From: Shewanella benthica KT99
GTDB taxonomy: Bacteria > Pseudomonadota > Gammaproteobacteria > Enterobacterales > Shewanellaceae
Length of the DNA stretch: 39,442 nucleotides
Assembly (NCBI RefSeq): GCF_000172075.1
Contig: NZ_ABIC01000040.1
Location: 1-39,442, forward strand
Direction of reading: 5' to 3'
Below the pieces are notes generated by a model. That model was not told where the DNA came from, did not search any database, and saw nothing but the letters and a program-made list of their open reading frames with translations. The position numbers were made by a program, and so were the translations under genes. Within the stretch, counting starts at the first letter, position 1, and each line of letters starts with the position of its first letter. Below are positions 26,649 through 36,268 of this stretch, in pieces.

Positions 26649-27725
26649 ATGCCTTTCTATCAGTCTCCACAGGATATCAGTGCTTTCGATGCGAAATTTG
26701 AAGCTCAAAAAATTGCTTTCGCCCCTATCAGTTTTCAAGTCGCACGCTGTTTACTCAAATTTGGCATATTAGAGCAGATAGATGCAGCGGGTAAATCAGG
26801 CTGTTTACTCGAAGATATACAACACAGCACTCAGTTATCTGAATATGCTGTAAGTGTATTACTGGATATGGGCCTGAGTATGAGACTCGTTTGGCATAAA
26901 GATGAACATTATCACTTGGATAAAATTGGTTTCTTCCTGCTACACGATGATATGGCCAAGGTTAACCTGAATTTTGTCCATGATGTCTGCTACCAAGGTG
27001 TATACGAGTTAGAGGCATCACTCGTCGAGGGCAAGCCAAAGGGGCTAAAAGTATTCGGTGATTGGGAGACTATCTACCCCACTCTCAGTGAATTACCCGA
27101 GCAAGTAAAACAGAGTTGGTTCGAGTTTGATCACTACTATTCAGATCATGCTTTTGGCCAGTTACTGCCATTAATATTTAAAAACCAGCCTAAACATATC
27201 GTCGACGTCGGCGGTAATACTGGTAAATGGGCACTGGCATGCACTGGGTATAATAGTGACGTTAATATCACCATCATGGATCTCCCCGGCCAGCTAAAAG
27301 TCGCCTTGAAAAATGCTAAGGATAAAGGTGTTGCAGACCGAGTCCAGGGCTATGAATGTAATCTTTTAAATGAGTCACAAGCTTTCTGCCGTGAGGGCGA
27401 CCTTTATTGGATGAGCCAATTTTTGGATTGTTTCTCCAAGCCACAAATATTAAGCATTCTGAAACGTACCGCTCAAAGTATGACGACGCGAAGCGAGCTG
27501 TGTATTTTAGAGACTTATTGGGACAGGCAACCGTTCGAGGCTGGCGCATATTGTGTCAACGCCACCTCTATCTACTTCACCGTCATGGCTAATGGTGACA
27601 GTAGAATGTATCACTCTAAAGATATGTTGAGTCTCATCTCCCAAGCCGGTCTGTATGTCGATGAGGATATCGACAACATTGGGCTCGGGCATACCTTGTT
27701 ACGCTGTAAGCTAAAACCAAGCTAA
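26649..27725 (+). CDS. SAM-dependent methyltransferase, O-methyltransferase type
   Basis: A 358-residue soluble protein with a winged-helix dimerisation part (about 20-95) and a Rossmann methyltransferase domain from about 180. SAM motif I is IVDVGGNTGKW (184-194), and the acidic end of the second strand is IMDLPGQ (209-215). The layout resembles plant-type and antibiotic O-methyltransferases (Methyltransf_2), but the substrate cannot be read from sequence. The frame is open from a GTG at 26607; ATG 26649 (MPFYQSPQDIS) is preferred because conserved-looking sequence starts there, though neither start has a good Shine-Dalgarno. It follows nuoN by 141 bases and precedes a TonB receptor after a long gap. 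Confidence 0.8.
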   Translation: MPFYQSPQDISAFDAKFEAQKIAFAPISFQVARCLLKFGILEQIDAAGKSGCLLEDIQHSTQLSEYAVSVLLDMGLSMRLVWHKDEHYHLDKIGFFLLHDDMAKVNLNFVHDVCYQGVYELEASLVEGKPKGLKVFGDWETIYPTLSELPEQVKQSWFEFDHYYSDHAFGQLLPLIFKNQPKHIVDVGGNTGKWALACTGYNSDVNITIMDLPGQLKVALKNAKDKGVADRVQGYECNLLNESQAFCREGDLYWMSQFLDCFSKPQILSILKRTAQSMTTRSELCILETYWDRQPFEAGAYCVNATSIYFTVMANGDSRMYHSKDMLSLISQAGLYVDEDIDNIGLGHTLLRCKLKPS

Positions 27726-28296
27726 TATTGATTTAGCCCGATTACAAAGCGCCTACAAAAACAACAAAACCAAACATAAAACTTATTTACAAATACATCA
27801 AACTTGTAAAACTGATGATATTTCAAACAAATAAAAAACAAAGTAAGGAGAGCGAAAAGATGACTAACGTCACAAAATGATTATATTTGTTTCAACTGAA
27901 CACTTTTTTTATGATTATTTGGTTAAATAAATGTATCGCATTTAACACCGAGAAACATTTATAAAGATATTCAAATAGATATAAACAGAATATAAAAGCT
28001 CAGAAATTAACGCCATCATTACAATTGCAACCCAAGCCATTGATTATCAGATTCACAACAAGCCAACACGTTACCAACAAGAGTCGAAATAGTTAAGTTA
28101 AAGTAATCATGCGCTTTACTCCCTCTCGTTTACACACTATTGCAGGTGTTACCACTACGTGCTTATATCCCACTTCTAGTAACATTGATCAATATCCGTT
28201 TAATAACATTAACAAACGTATACCTGGTTACATTTGTTGCTATATAAAAATTAAAACCAAATTATTAAAAACATAATAAGTGTCAGGGAGAACAAA
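27726..28296. other. Long AT-rich leader of the TonB receptor gene
   Basis: 571 bases without a supported gene. It ends with TCAGGGAG before the receptor ATG. TTGATCAATATCCG (28185-28198) is a partial match to the Fnr-type pattern TTGAT-N4-ATCAA (8 of 10). TATATAAAA (about 28242) could serve as a -10 region. No stem-loop of terminator type was seen after the methyltransferase gene. The length suggests several regulators or a long 5' untranslated region. Confidence 0.4.
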
Positions 28297-30915
28297 ATGC
28301 TGCCAAACTCAAAAATGGCTAAAGCCGTACGTTTTGCATTAATTAGTGGTGCTGCAACTGCCGCATTAACTGCGCCAGTCGTATTTGCTGCAAGTGATGA
28401 TGAATCAGTAGAAAGAATTCAAGTAACAGGTTCACGTATTAAGCGTACTGACTTAGAAGGATCTTCACCGGTAACTACGATTACAGCTGCCGATATGGAA
28501 AAAACAGGCGCTATGTCAGTCGCCGATGTTTTACGTCGTAGCAACTTAAACACCTTCGGCTCAAGCGCCGAATCATCGGGTAGCTCTTGGCAGAGCCAAG
28601 CTAATATTTCTCTGCGTGGCGCAGGTGCAGACAGAACTTTGGTTCTTCTAAACGGCAAACGTATGCCTGGTTCACCGACTATGGGTGGTACGGCAGTTAA
28701 CTTAAACACCATTCCAACAGCCGCTATTGAACGCATCGAAATTCTTTCTGATGGTGCTTCGGCTGTTTATGGTTCTGATGCCGTTGCCGGTGTTGTTAAC
28801 ATTATCCTCAAGAAAGATTATGAAGGACTAGAAATCTCGGCTACGGGAGCTAACCCTCAACAAGCTGGTGGTGAAGAGTGGAAAACTCACATCATAGGTG
28901 GTACTAGCAGTGACAAGGGCAGTCTAACCTTCTCATTTGAACATCAGAATCGTGAAATTATCTTCCAACGTGATCGTTGGTTCACAAGCTCTACTAACAC
29001 ATTAGCAGAAGAATATGCCAATACAACTGGCGTTTCTGCATATGCGCGTAACTTCTTGGATATGACTTCTGGACAATTTAGTCCAATGGCTGCCTGTGAT
29101 AACGATAAAATGGTTGGTGGCGGCCATGTATATGATTATGGTGATGGCGATTATATCTGTGGTTATGATTATACCTCAGAAGCAGCCGATCACGCGGCGC
29201 GTAAGTATACAGCAGGTTATGTCACTGCAAGTTACGAGCTATCTGACGAAATCATGTTTGAAGCTCAAGGTCTATTTTCTCGTAACGAGACTTTCGGCCG
29301 TTACGCTCCTGCAGCAGGCTGGTTTAAAGTTGATGCGGGTCAAGTTGATATCCAGAACTATGATACCGATGGTAACAATACCGGCACGAGTAAAAATGAA
29401 AATGATGGCCGAGTTTACTATCGCTTCACCGATGTAGGCACCCGTGATTCAACTACAATTGATTACAGTACTGATATCCAAGTTGGTTTAGTCGGTGAGC
29501 ATGATGACTTTGGCTGGGATTTCACTTACCACTATAATCTAGCTGAAAACAGCAACTACGGTAAAGGCTATATACACCGCCCAACTGTTGAAGCTATGGT
29601 TAAGAGTGGTGAATTTAGTTTCGGTCCTGAAGGAAACACTGATGCTGTTGTTGCTGCAATAAGCCACGATACCCTTAAGCAAGATATCATGGAATTCCAA
29701 AGTGTGAATGCCGGTATCAACTTCGAGGCAATCGATCTTCCTGCAGGCATAGTTGGTTGGTATGTGGGTACTGAATTTATGCAGTACAAATATGAAGCTA
29801 ACGTCGATGCCGAAACAGCTGCAGGTGAAGTCATCGGATCTTCTGGTAGCGGTTCAGGCGGAGATCGCGATGTATTTGCAATCTTTGCAGAGAGTATCAT
29901 TCCCGTTACTGATGATCTGGAACTCAACCTTGCATTTCGTTATGATAATTATTCAGATTTTGGAACAGCAACGACGCCTAAAATTGCACTTAGATATCAG
30001 CTGATTGAAGATGTTGTATTGCGTGCATCATGGGGCCAAGGCTTCCGTGCACCGGCATTATCAGATCTTTATGCTGCCGATTCTTTCAGTGCCGATACAG
30101 CAACCGATTATTACTATTGTGAACAGCAAGGAACGTCTACTGCAGATTGTAAAGCTAAGCAATATGACGTAACTCGTACGGCAAACTCTGAGCTACAGCC
30201 TGAAACATCTGATTTCTATAATATTGGTGCAATCTGGAACATCACAGACGACTTCAGTACTAAAGTTGAATACTACAATTTAAGTATCGATGATGTGATC
30301 ACCTTTGTCTCTCTAGACTCTTTACTGAAAGAAGAGAAGAAAGTCGGCTACGGTAACTTGGCTCTAGGCGACATAACACGAATCGGTAATAATGCAGATG
30401 GTAAGATCTTGTCTGCAACGACCCCACAGGTCAATGGTAATGGCTTCGATACTTCTGGTATCGATTTCAACTTAACCTATTCAGGCTTAGAAACCGCTGC
30501 GGGTGATTTTGGTTCAACATTCGATCTAACTTACATCCTCTCTTACGATGATGAAGAGTACTTCAATGGACCAGTAAACAACCAAATTGGTCGTAACGGC
30601 ATGCCAGAGTATCGCTTCACTTGGGTTGTTGATTGGTCATATGGTGATCACTCCGCTTCACTATTGACTCAGTACATTGATGGACAATCTGAAAAAACAG
30701 ATCCAAATACCTATGAGCAAATAGGAAGTCTTTCATCACAAACAACCTTTGATGCAAGCTATAGTTACATGGCTGCATGGAATGGTAAGTTTACCTTAGG
30801 TCTTCGTAACATCACCAACCAAGATCCTGTGCTAGATTCAAATCTAGACTATGATTCATCTCTGTATAATCTATACGGACGTACATACACAGCGTCTTAT
30901 ACACAAAAATTCTAA
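28297..30915 (+). CDS. TonB-dependent outer-membrane receptor
   Basis: 872-residue outer-membrane beta-barrel for TonB-driven uptake. A signal peptide (about 1-31, ending PVVFAAS) precedes a TonB-box-like ERIQVTGSRI. The plug domain follows: SPVTTITAADMEKTGAMSVA, ISLRGAGADRTLVLLNGKRM, IERIEILSDGASAVYGSDAV and AGVVNIILKK. The barrel shows the LRASWGQGFRAPALSDLY motif and ends in an aromatic KF. It belongs to the large non-siderophore receptor class that takes up carbohydrates or peptides in marine bacteria. No enzyme gene next to it tells the substrate, and codon use looks like the neighbours. A terminator follows. Confidence 0.94.
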   Translation: MLPNSKMAKAVRFALISGAATAALTAPVVFAASDDESVERIQVTGSRIKRTDLEGSSPVTTITAADMEKTGAMSVADVLRRSNLNTFGSSAESSGSSWQSQANISLRGAGADRTLVLLNGKRMPGSPTMGGTAVNLNTIPTAAIERIEILSDGASAVYGSDAVAGVVNIILKKDYEGLEISATGANPQQAGGEEWKTHIIGGTSSDKGSLTFSFEHQNREIIFQRDRWFTSSTNTLAEEYANTTGVSAYARNFLDMTSGQFSPMAACDNDKMVGGGHVYDYGDGDYICGYDYTSEAADHAARKYTAGYVTASYELSDEIMFEAQGLFSRNETFGRYAPAAGWFKVDAGQVDIQNYDTDGNNTGTSKNENDGRVYYRFTDVGTRDSTTIDYSTDIQVGLVGEHDDFGWDFTYHYNLAENSNYGKGYIHRPTVEAMVKSGEFSFGPEGNTDAVVAAISHDTLKQDIMEFQSVNAGINFEAIDLPAGIVGWYVGTEFMQYKYEANVDAETAAGEVIGSSGSGSGGDRDVFAIFAESIIPVTDDLELNLAFRYDNYSDFGTATTPKIALRYQLIEDVVLRASWGQGFRAPALSDLYAADSFSADTATDYYYCEQQGTSTADCKAKQYDVTRTANSELQPETSDFYNIGAIWNITDDFSTKVEYYNLSIDDVITFVSLDSLLKEEKKVGYGNLALGDITRIGNNADGKILSATTPQVNGNGFDTSGIDFNLTYSGLETAAGDFGSTFDLTYILSYDDEEYFNGPVNNQIGRNGMPEYRFTWVVDWSYGDHSASLLTQYIDGQSEKTDPNTYEQIGSLSSQTTFDASYSYMAAWNGKFTLGLRNITNQDPVLDSNLDYDSSLYNLYGRTYTASYTQKF

Positions 30916-30931
30916 AAAGATAATTTTTGAC

Positions 30932-30960
30932 AAAAGCCTAGGTTATTCCTAGGCTTTTTT
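30932..30960 (+). terminator. Intrinsic terminator of the TonB receptor gene
   Basis: AAAAGCCTAGG (30932-30942), loop TTATT, CCTAGGCTTTT (30948-30958): a perfect 11-bp stem with a T-run to 30960. It lies 17 bases after the stop. Confidence 0.93.
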
Positions 30961-31279
30961 ATGTCGAAAACATAAGAAAGCAGCAGAAAACATTAATAAC
31001 CTTTTTATCTAACATGATTGTTTACGATATCCCATCACACCTATATATATAACCACTTGATTTTTAATCAACTTATTTTATTACTTTGTCAGATTAAATC
31101 TGATTTTCACGTTCCAAGCTAATGGTGATCAAACCAAAGGTAATTTACGTGCCTCAAGTTTCCCTTTATTAGGCTTACCTATACAATTGTTACCTTGCTC
31201 GCAAAATTTTGATTATCCAAGCTGGCAGCTCCAACAACGAGTGTTGTCATTTTCAGATTGTGTTATCATTTGCGTGGTA

Positions 31280-31296
31280 AATTGGTCTTACCAATT
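31280..31296. promoter_or_regulatory. PdhR-type operator
   Basis: AATTGGTCTTACCAATT is a perfect 7-3-7 palindrome and fits the PdhR operator pattern AATTGGTnnnACCAATT of gammaproteobacteria exactly. PdhR is a GntR-family repressor released by pyruvate. The site lies about 270 bases before focA, which suggests pyruvate-responsive control of the formate/PFL operon (inference). FadR/LldR-type relatives read similar palindromes. Confidence 0.75.
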
Positions 31297-31423
31297 TTGA
31301 CTTGGGTTAGTTGTCCTAATGTCGCTAGTAATGAACCACTCAGAGATTCCAGGTAAAAAGTAAGCATTAGCAAAGGGAAAACCTGTAAATAAATTACACT
31401 TTTCCGGGTTTTAGAGCGATAAT

Positions 31424-31437
31424 TTGACCAAGATCAC
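31424..31437. promoter_or_regulatory. Crp/Fnr-type activator site for focA
   Basis: TTGACCAAGATCAC matches the Fnr pattern TTGAT-N4-ATCAA at 8 of 10 positions. Read one base wider, TTTGA-N6-TCACG matches the Crp pattern TGTGA-N6-TCACA also at 8 of 10, so either regulator could bind. The centre is about 41 bases upstream of the start point predicted from the -10 at 31459, the standard class II position. Confidence 0.6.
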
Positions 31438-31458
31438 GAAATTTAATTACATGTTTTT

Positions 31459-31464
31459 TATACT
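31459..31464 (+). promoter_or_regulatory. -10 element of the proximal focA promoter
   Basis: TATACT differs from TATAAT at one position; a start point near 31471 would give a leader of about 95 bases. There is no good -35 box, as expected for a class II activator-dependent promoter. Confidence 0.5.
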
Positions 31465-31566
31465 GACCTTATCAGGAACCAATTTACCCATTTAGCGGTT
31501 CTATTAACTAGGAATCAACTTTATATTGGTGTTAATAACCAGTATCTGGCAATTACAAGGCGAAAC

Positions 31567-32448
31567 ATGAACAATTGTCCCAGTCCGTTTGATGCTAATA
31601 CTCCAGCCGCCACCGCCCTAAAAGTGGAAGATGCTGCCGTCATTAAAGTCAATAGGGACACAGAGTCTACTTTGATCCTGGCGATGACAGCCGGCATGTT
31701 TATCGGTTTAGCCTTTGTCTTCTATGTCGTGGCGACGGCAGGAAGCAGCGCCCTTCCCTACGGACTGAATAAGCTCATCGGTGGCCTCTGTTTTAGTCTG
31801 GGCCTGATGTTAGTTGTCGTTTTAGGAGGCGAGCTATTTACCTCTACCGTATTGACCATTACAGCCCGCGCCAGCAAGCGTGTCACCACTAAGGCGTTAA
31901 TGCGTAACTGGGGACTGGTTTACCTGGGCAACTTTATCGGTGCCATGCTCTTGGTCGGTCTCATGATCGCCGCTAAGCATTATGAAGCAGGACACGGGCT
32001 AATTGGCCTAGGTTACTTACAGACTGCTCAAGCTAAACTCAACCATACATTCGGACAAGCCTTTGCCTTAGGCATCATGTGTAACATCATGGTTTGTCTG
32101 GCCGTTTGGATGGCCTACGCTGGAAAAACCGTCACCGACAAATTACTTGCAGTGGTATTACCCGTCGCCATGTTTGTCGCCGCAGGCTTTGAGCACTGCA
32201 TAGCAAATATGTTTCTTATCCCAATGGCGATTTTTACTAAGCAAGTCGCAACAGCCGATTTTTGGGCAAACGCGGGCATAGACCCGAGTCAGTTTACCGA
32301 TCTAACTTGGAGTCAATTTATACTCCACAATCTCGTCCCGGTCACTTTAGGTAATATAGTGGGCGGCGCTATTTTCGTAGGACTCACTTATTGGTTTGTT
32401 TATCGCCGCCCCGCTCTTACGAAGGCACAGAACGATAATCAAGTTTAA
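31567..32448 (+). CDS. focA: Formate channel FocA
   Basis: Pentameric inner-membrane channel that exports and re-imports formate; 293 residues and six helices of the FNT family. The omega-loop GGELFTSTVL holds T92, and H210 in AAGFEHCIANMF is the pore histidine. The 30-residue N-terminal cytoplasmic tail, which in E. coli touches PflB, is present. AAGGCG precedes the ATG. pflB starts 24 bases after the stop. Confidence 0.96.
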   Translation: MNNCPSPFDANTPAATALKVEDAAVIKVNRDTESTLILAMTAGMFIGLAFVFYVVATAGSSALPYGLNKLIGGLCFSLGLMLVVVLGGELFTSTVLTITARASKRVTTKALMRNWGLVYLGNFIGAMLLVGLMIAAKHYEAGHGLIGLGYLQTAQAKLNHTFGQAFALGIMCNIMVCLAVWMAYAGKTVTDKLLAVVLPVAMFVAAGFEHCIANMFLIPMAIFTKQVATADFWANAGIDPSQFTDLTWSQFILHNLVPVTLGNIVGGAIFVGLTYWFVYRRPALTKAQNDNQV

Positions 32449-32472
32449 TTCTTAACAGAAGGTATTTGCGCT

Positions 32473-34755
32473 ATGACCGAAAAAACGGAACAGTTTGCCA
32501 ACGCATGGGAAGGATTCACCGCCGGCGATTGGAAAACCCAAGTCAATGTTCGTGACTTTATCCAGGCGAACTACACCCCTTATGAAGGCAATGAGTCATT
32601 TCTAGCCGATGCGACTGAAGCGACCACCAAGCTTTGGGACAAGGTGATGGTGGGCATCAAGCAAGAAAACCAGACTCATGCCCCCGTGGATTTCGATACC
32701 GACAAGGTATCGACCATCACTTCCCATGAAGCCGGCTATATCGAGCAATCACTCGAAACCATTGTTGGCCTTCAGACAGAAGCACCGCTAAAGCGTGCCA
32801 TGTTGCCAAACGGCGGCATTCGTATGGTAGAAGGCTCTTGCAAGGCATATGACCGTGTACTTAACCCTGAGATCAAATACGTCTACTCAGAACTGCGTAA
32901 GACTCATAACCAGGGCGTGTTCGATATCTACACTCCGGAAATCATGGGTTGTCGTAAATCAGGCATACTGACTGGTTTACCCGACGCCTATGGCCGTGGC
33001 CGTATTATCGGCGATTACCGTCGTATCGCCCTTTACGGCATCGATTATCTGATGGCCGACAAGTATGCCCAATTCGGTTCTTTGCAAGCGCGTTTCGAAA
33101 CCGGTGAAGACTTAAGTGCAACCATGCAACTTCGTGAAGAGATTGCCGAGCAGCACAAGGCATTGGGTCAGATGAAGCAGATGGCGACCAGCTATGGTTT
33201 CGACATCTCTAAGCCTGCAAGCAATGCTAAAGAAGCCATTCAGTGGACTTACTTCGGTTATCTAGCCGCAGTTAAGAGCCAGAACGGTGCCGCCATGTCT
33301 CTTGGCCGTACTTCAAGCTTCCTCGATGTATTCATCGAACGTGATCTTAAAAACGGTACCTTGACCGAGCAGCAAGCTCAGGAGATGATCGACCACTTCG
33401 TGATGAAGCTACGTATGGTTCGTTTCCTACGTACCCCTGAATACGATGAGCTATTCTCTGGTGACCCTATCTGGGCAACTGAGTCTATCGGCGGCATGGG
33501 TCTGGATGGTCGTACTCTGGTCACTAAGTCCAGCTTCCGTTTCTTACATACTCTGTACACCATGGGTGCGAGTCCTGAGCCAAACATCACAGTGTTATGG
33601 TCTGATAAGCTACCATTAGACTTTAAGAAGTACTGTGCCAAGGTCTCTATCGATACTAGCTCCATCCAGTACGAGAATGATGACCTGATGCGTCCGGACT
33701 TCGAGTCTGATGACTACGCCATCGCCTGTTGTGTGAGCCCTATGGTTATCGGTAAACATATGCAGTTCTTCGGCGCTCGTGCTAACTTAGCCAAGACCAT
33801 GCTGTACGCCATTAACGGTGGTGTCGATGAGAAGAGTAAGGCCCAAGTCGGTCCTAAGTCTGATGCCATCACATCTGAATATTTAGATTTTGATGATGTC
33901 ATGGGCCGTTTTGATAAGATGATGGACTGGCTAGCCACTCAATATGTGACTGCACTCAACGCTATCCACTTCATGCATGACAAATACTCTTATGAAGCCG
34001 CCCTGATGGCACTTCATGACCGAGATGTACGCCGTACCATGGCATGTGGTATCGCAGGTTTATCTATCGCCGCCGATTCACTGTCTGCGATTAAGTACGC
34101 CAAAGTTAAGCCCATCCGCGACGAAAATGGCATCGCAGTCGACTTCGACATCCAAGGTGATTACCCTAAATTCGGTAACAACGACGCTCGTGTCGATGAC
34201 TTAGCCAGTGATCTGGTCGAACGTTTCATGGCGAAGATTCGTCATATGAAAATGTACCGCAACGCCATACCGACTCAGTCTATCCTCACCATCACCTCTA
34301 ACGTAGTTTATGGTAAGAAGACAGGTACCACACCGGACGGACGCCCAGCAGGCGCACCATTCGCACCGGGTGCTAACCCTATGCATGGTCGTGATGAGAA
34401 AGGCGCCGTAGCCTCTCTGACTTCTGTAGCTAAACTGCCATTTGCCCATGCACAAGATGGTATCTCCTATACCTTCTCTATCGTGCCAAATGCACTAGGT
34501 AAAGATGAAGATGGCCGACGCACTAACCTGGCAGCCCTTTTGGACGGCTACTTCTCTCATAATGAGTCACGTGAGGGGGGTCAGCATCTGAACGTCAACG
34601 TGATGAATCGTGAGATGCTCGAAGATGCTATCGTCAATCCGGACAAGTATCCTCAGCTTACTATCCGAGTCTCAGGTTATGCAGTTCGCTTCAATGCCTT
34701 GACACCAGAACAACAGCAAGACGTTATCACACGTACCTTTACTAAAGGAATGTAA
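32473..34755 (+). CDS. pflB: Pyruvate formate-lyase
   Basis: Glycyl-radical enzyme that cleaves pyruvate with CoA to acetyl-CoA and formate under anaerobic conditions; 760 residues, as in E. coli. The catalytic cysteine pair is C419-C420 in AIACCVSPM. The radical glycine is G735 in [13 protein letters not shown] near the C-terminus. AGAAGG lies before the ATG. Codon use is that of a highly expressed gene (many CGT, GGT and CTG/CTA codons of the preferred kind). A 14-bp hairpin separates it from pflA. Confidence 0.98.
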   Translation: MTEKTEQFANAWEGFTAGDWKTQVNVRDFIQANYTPYEGNESFLADATEATTKLWDKVMVGIKQENQTHAPVDFDTDKVSTITSHEAGYIEQSLETIVGLQTEAPLKRAMLPNGGIRMVEGSCKAYDRVLNPEIKYVYSELRKTHNQGVFDIYTPEIMGCRKSGILTGLPDAYGRGRIIGDYRRIALYGIDYLMADKYAQFGSLQARFETGEDLSATMQLREEIAEQHKALGQMKQMATSYGFDISKPASNAKEAIQWTYFGYLAAVKSQNGAAMSLGRTSSFLDVFIERDLKNGTLTEQQAQEMIDHFVMKLRMVRFLRTPEYDELFSGDPIWATESIGGMGLDGRTLVTKSSFRFLHTLYTMGASPEPNITVLWSDKLPLDFKKYCAKVSIDTSSIQYENDDLMRPDFESDDYAIACCVSPMVIGKHMQFFGARANLAKTMLYAINGGVDEKSKAQVGPKSDAITSEYLDFDDVMGRFDKMMDWLATQYVTALNAIHFMHDKYSYEAALMALHDRDVRRTMACGIAGLSIAADSLSAIKYAKVKPIRDENGIAVDFDIQGDYPKFGNNDARVDDLASDLVERFMAKIRHMKMYRNAIPTQSILTITSNVVYGKKTGTTPDGRPAGAPFAPGANPMHGRDEKGAVASLTSVAKLPFAHAQDGISYTFSIVPNALGKDEDGRRTNLAALLDGYFSHNESREGGQHLNVNVMNREMLEDAIVNPDKYPQLTIRVSGYAVRFNALTPEQQQDVITRTFTKGM

Positions 34756-34797
34756 TGAATTTATCTTGTATAGATAAGTTCTAGTTAACGTCAATAG

Positions 34798-34832
34798 AGT
34801 CAGGCTGTAGCCAAATACGCTACAGCCTGACT
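34798..34832 (+). terminator. Hairpin between pflB and pflA (attenuator or RNA stabiliser)
   Basis: AGTCAGGCTGTAGC (34798-34811) and GCTACAGCCTGACT (34819-34832) pair perfectly over 14 bp with a 7-base loop. No T-run follows (TTAGTCAC), so it is not a strong terminator. It more likely protects the pflB message 3' end or lowers pflA output, a sensible ratio for enzyme and activase. Confidence 0.7.
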
Positions 34833-34852
34833 TAGTCACATAAGGAGAAATA

Positions 34853-35593
34853 ATGACAGTAAAAGGTCGCATCCACTCACTGGAATCCTTTGGTACCGTA
34901 GACGGACCAGGCATAAGGTTTATCACGTTTATGCAAGGTTGCCTGATGCGTTGCCAATACTGTCACAACCGCGATACCTGGGATCTTCATGGTGGACAAG
35001 AAGTCGAAGTGAAAGAGCTCATGGAACAAATTATCAGCTATCGCCCCTTCCTCGAAGCGAGCGGCGGCGGTGTCACCGCCAGTGGCGGCGAAGCCATATT
35101 GCAAGCCGAATTTGTCTCGGCTTTATTCGCAGAATGTAAGCAAGAAGGCATTCACACTTGTCTGGATACCAATGGCTTTGTACGCAAATACACGCCTATT
35201 ATAGATGAGCTGCTAGATAATACCGATCTGGTGATGCTCGATATAAAACATATAGACGATCAAAGACACATCGACCTGACACAGGTCAGCAATCACCGCA
35301 CCTTAGAGTTCGCCCAGTACCTGAATAAAAAACAACAAAAAACCTGGATACGTTATGTGGTTGTCGGTGGTTTTACCGATGATATTGGGGCGGCACAACG
35401 CCTGGCAAACTTCCTCAAACCAATGACCAATGTTGAGAAAGTTGAGCTACTGCCCTATCACGAGCTGGGAAAACATAAATGGGAAGCCATGGGAGAGACA
35501 TATCAACTCGATAATATCTCACCACCGTCGAGTGAAACCATGGAACAGATTAAGCAGGTCTTTGTTGACACTGGGATCAAGGCCATCTACTAG
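34853..35593 (+). CDS. pflA: Pyruvate formate-lyase activating enzyme
   Basis: Radical SAM enzyme that puts the glycyl radical on PflB; 246 residues, as in E. coli. The cluster motif is C30-x3-C34-x2-C37 in [18 protein letters not shown]-binding parts include [15 protein letters not shown] and CLDTNGF. AAGGAG lies at ideal distance before the ATG. It ends 39 bases from the convergent yfbV. Confidence 0.97.
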   Translation: MTVKGRIHSLESFGTVDGPGIRFITFMQGCLMRCQYCHNRDTWDLHGGQEVEVKELMEQIISYRPFLEASGGGVTASGGEAILQAEFVSALFAECKQEGIHTCLDTNGFVRKYTPIIDELLDNTDLVMLDIKHIDDQRHIDLTQVSNHRTLEFAQYLNKKQQKTWIRYVVVGGFTDDIGAAQRLANFLKPMTNVEKVELLPYHELGKHKWEAMGETYQLDNISPPSSETMEQIKQVFVDTGIKAIY

Positions 35594-35631
35594 CAGAATG
35601 TATGATACTCGCCTCAGTATTAGTGATAAAA

Positions 35632-36075
35632 TTAAATCTCTTCCCAATAAGTATCATCTAATCGCTCGAATGCCGCCTTTAATAACAGCGCCATGTCGAG
35701 ATAACAGGCTCTCGGGCCAAGGGGACTGTGTATGACTCCCATACTCGACAGTTTAGTGGTCAGTTGAACGCACCAATCGAGCAGAGACAGAGGCAAGGGA
35801 TGGCGAGCACGCCAGCCGAGCCAAAGCAGACCTTGAACAGGTAAGCTAAGAAAAAACAGGGCAATAGTGATTGCCTGGGGCAAAAAACCCCAACCATTAA
35901 TATACACTTGACTCGTAGCCGCCAAGAGGGCGAGCACCGGCATCAAGGTCACCGCGAGTTGAGTCGCCCTGATGACCCGATATTCGGGAAAGTAAAAACT
36001 AAGTTGTCTGACCATAGGCCAAGTCTTCATATATCGACGACCATCGCCCAAAGTTTTGATAACTTGAATGCTCAA
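35632..36075 (-). CDS. yfbV: Inner-membrane protein YfbV (UPF0208)
   Basis: 147-residue membrane protein with two helices (about 45-90), first loop and KTLGDGRRYMKTWPM as in E. coli YfbV (151 residues), and the end LKAAFERLDDTYWEEI. Its role is not well known; the E. coli protein has been linked to chromosome terminus organisation. The start is TTG: MSIQVIKTLGDGRR has no ATG, and AGG lies about 11 bases upstream. Position next to ackA, divergent from it, is the same as in enterics. Confidence 0.9.
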   Translation of the reverse strand: MSIQVIKTLGDGRRYMKTWPMVRQLSFYFPEYRVIRATQLAVTLMPVLALLAATSQVYINGWGFLPQAITIALFFLSLPVQGLLWLGWRARHPLPLSLLDWCVQLTTKLSSMGVIHSPLGPRACYLDMALLLKAAFERLDDTYWEEI

Positions 36076-36169
36076 TTACAACACCTATTTATATGGATAC
36101 TGCTTTTACCATAGCACATGCTGCAATAGAGCCCCAAGGCCTTGCAATAGCTAAATTAAGCAGTTTCAG

Positions 36170-36247
36170 GCTCCGACATCGGAGCACTTCTAGCGACTTC
36201 GGCTATTATTGCCAATGAAGTCATATTGTTCAGTGATAAATAATCAC
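36170..36247. promoter_or_regulatory. Palindromes in the yfbV-ackA intergenic region
   Basis: Two short palindromes precede ackA: GCTCCGA-CA-TCGGAGC (36170-36185) and GTGATAAATAATCAC (36233-36247), the latter 22 bases before the ackA ATG. The second has one base too many between GTGA and TCAC for a Crp site. They may bind regulators or shape the leader RNA. Function uncertain. Confidence 0.35.
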
Positions 36248-36268
36248 AGCATTACAAAAGGTTTAAAC

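Larger units (their letters stand above)
30961..31566 (+). promoter_or_regulatory. Long regulatory leader of focA-pflB
   Basis: 606 bases without a gene. It holds a PdhR-type operator (31280-31296), a Crp/Fnr-type site (31424-31437) and a -10-like TATACT (31459-31464), each listed apart. A TTGACT right after the PdhR box (31297-31302) may be a -35 of an upstream promoter, but I find no good -10 for it. A near-palindrome TTGATTTTTAATCAA (31057-31071) has one base too many for an Fnr site. Confidence 0.6.

Noticed and set aside
29568..29927. 119-residue minus-strand ORF in the TonB receptor gene
   Set aside because: Antisense shadow in a well-supported receptor.
31057..31071. TTGATTTTTAATCAA as an Fnr site
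   Set aside because: It is a clean palindrome but has a 5-base centre instead of 4, and lies about 500 bases before focA and past the TonB gene terminator.
36233..36247. GTGATAAATAATCAC as a Crp site for ackA
   Set aside because: Seven instead of six bases separate GTGA and TCAC, so the half-sites would be out of phase for Crp.
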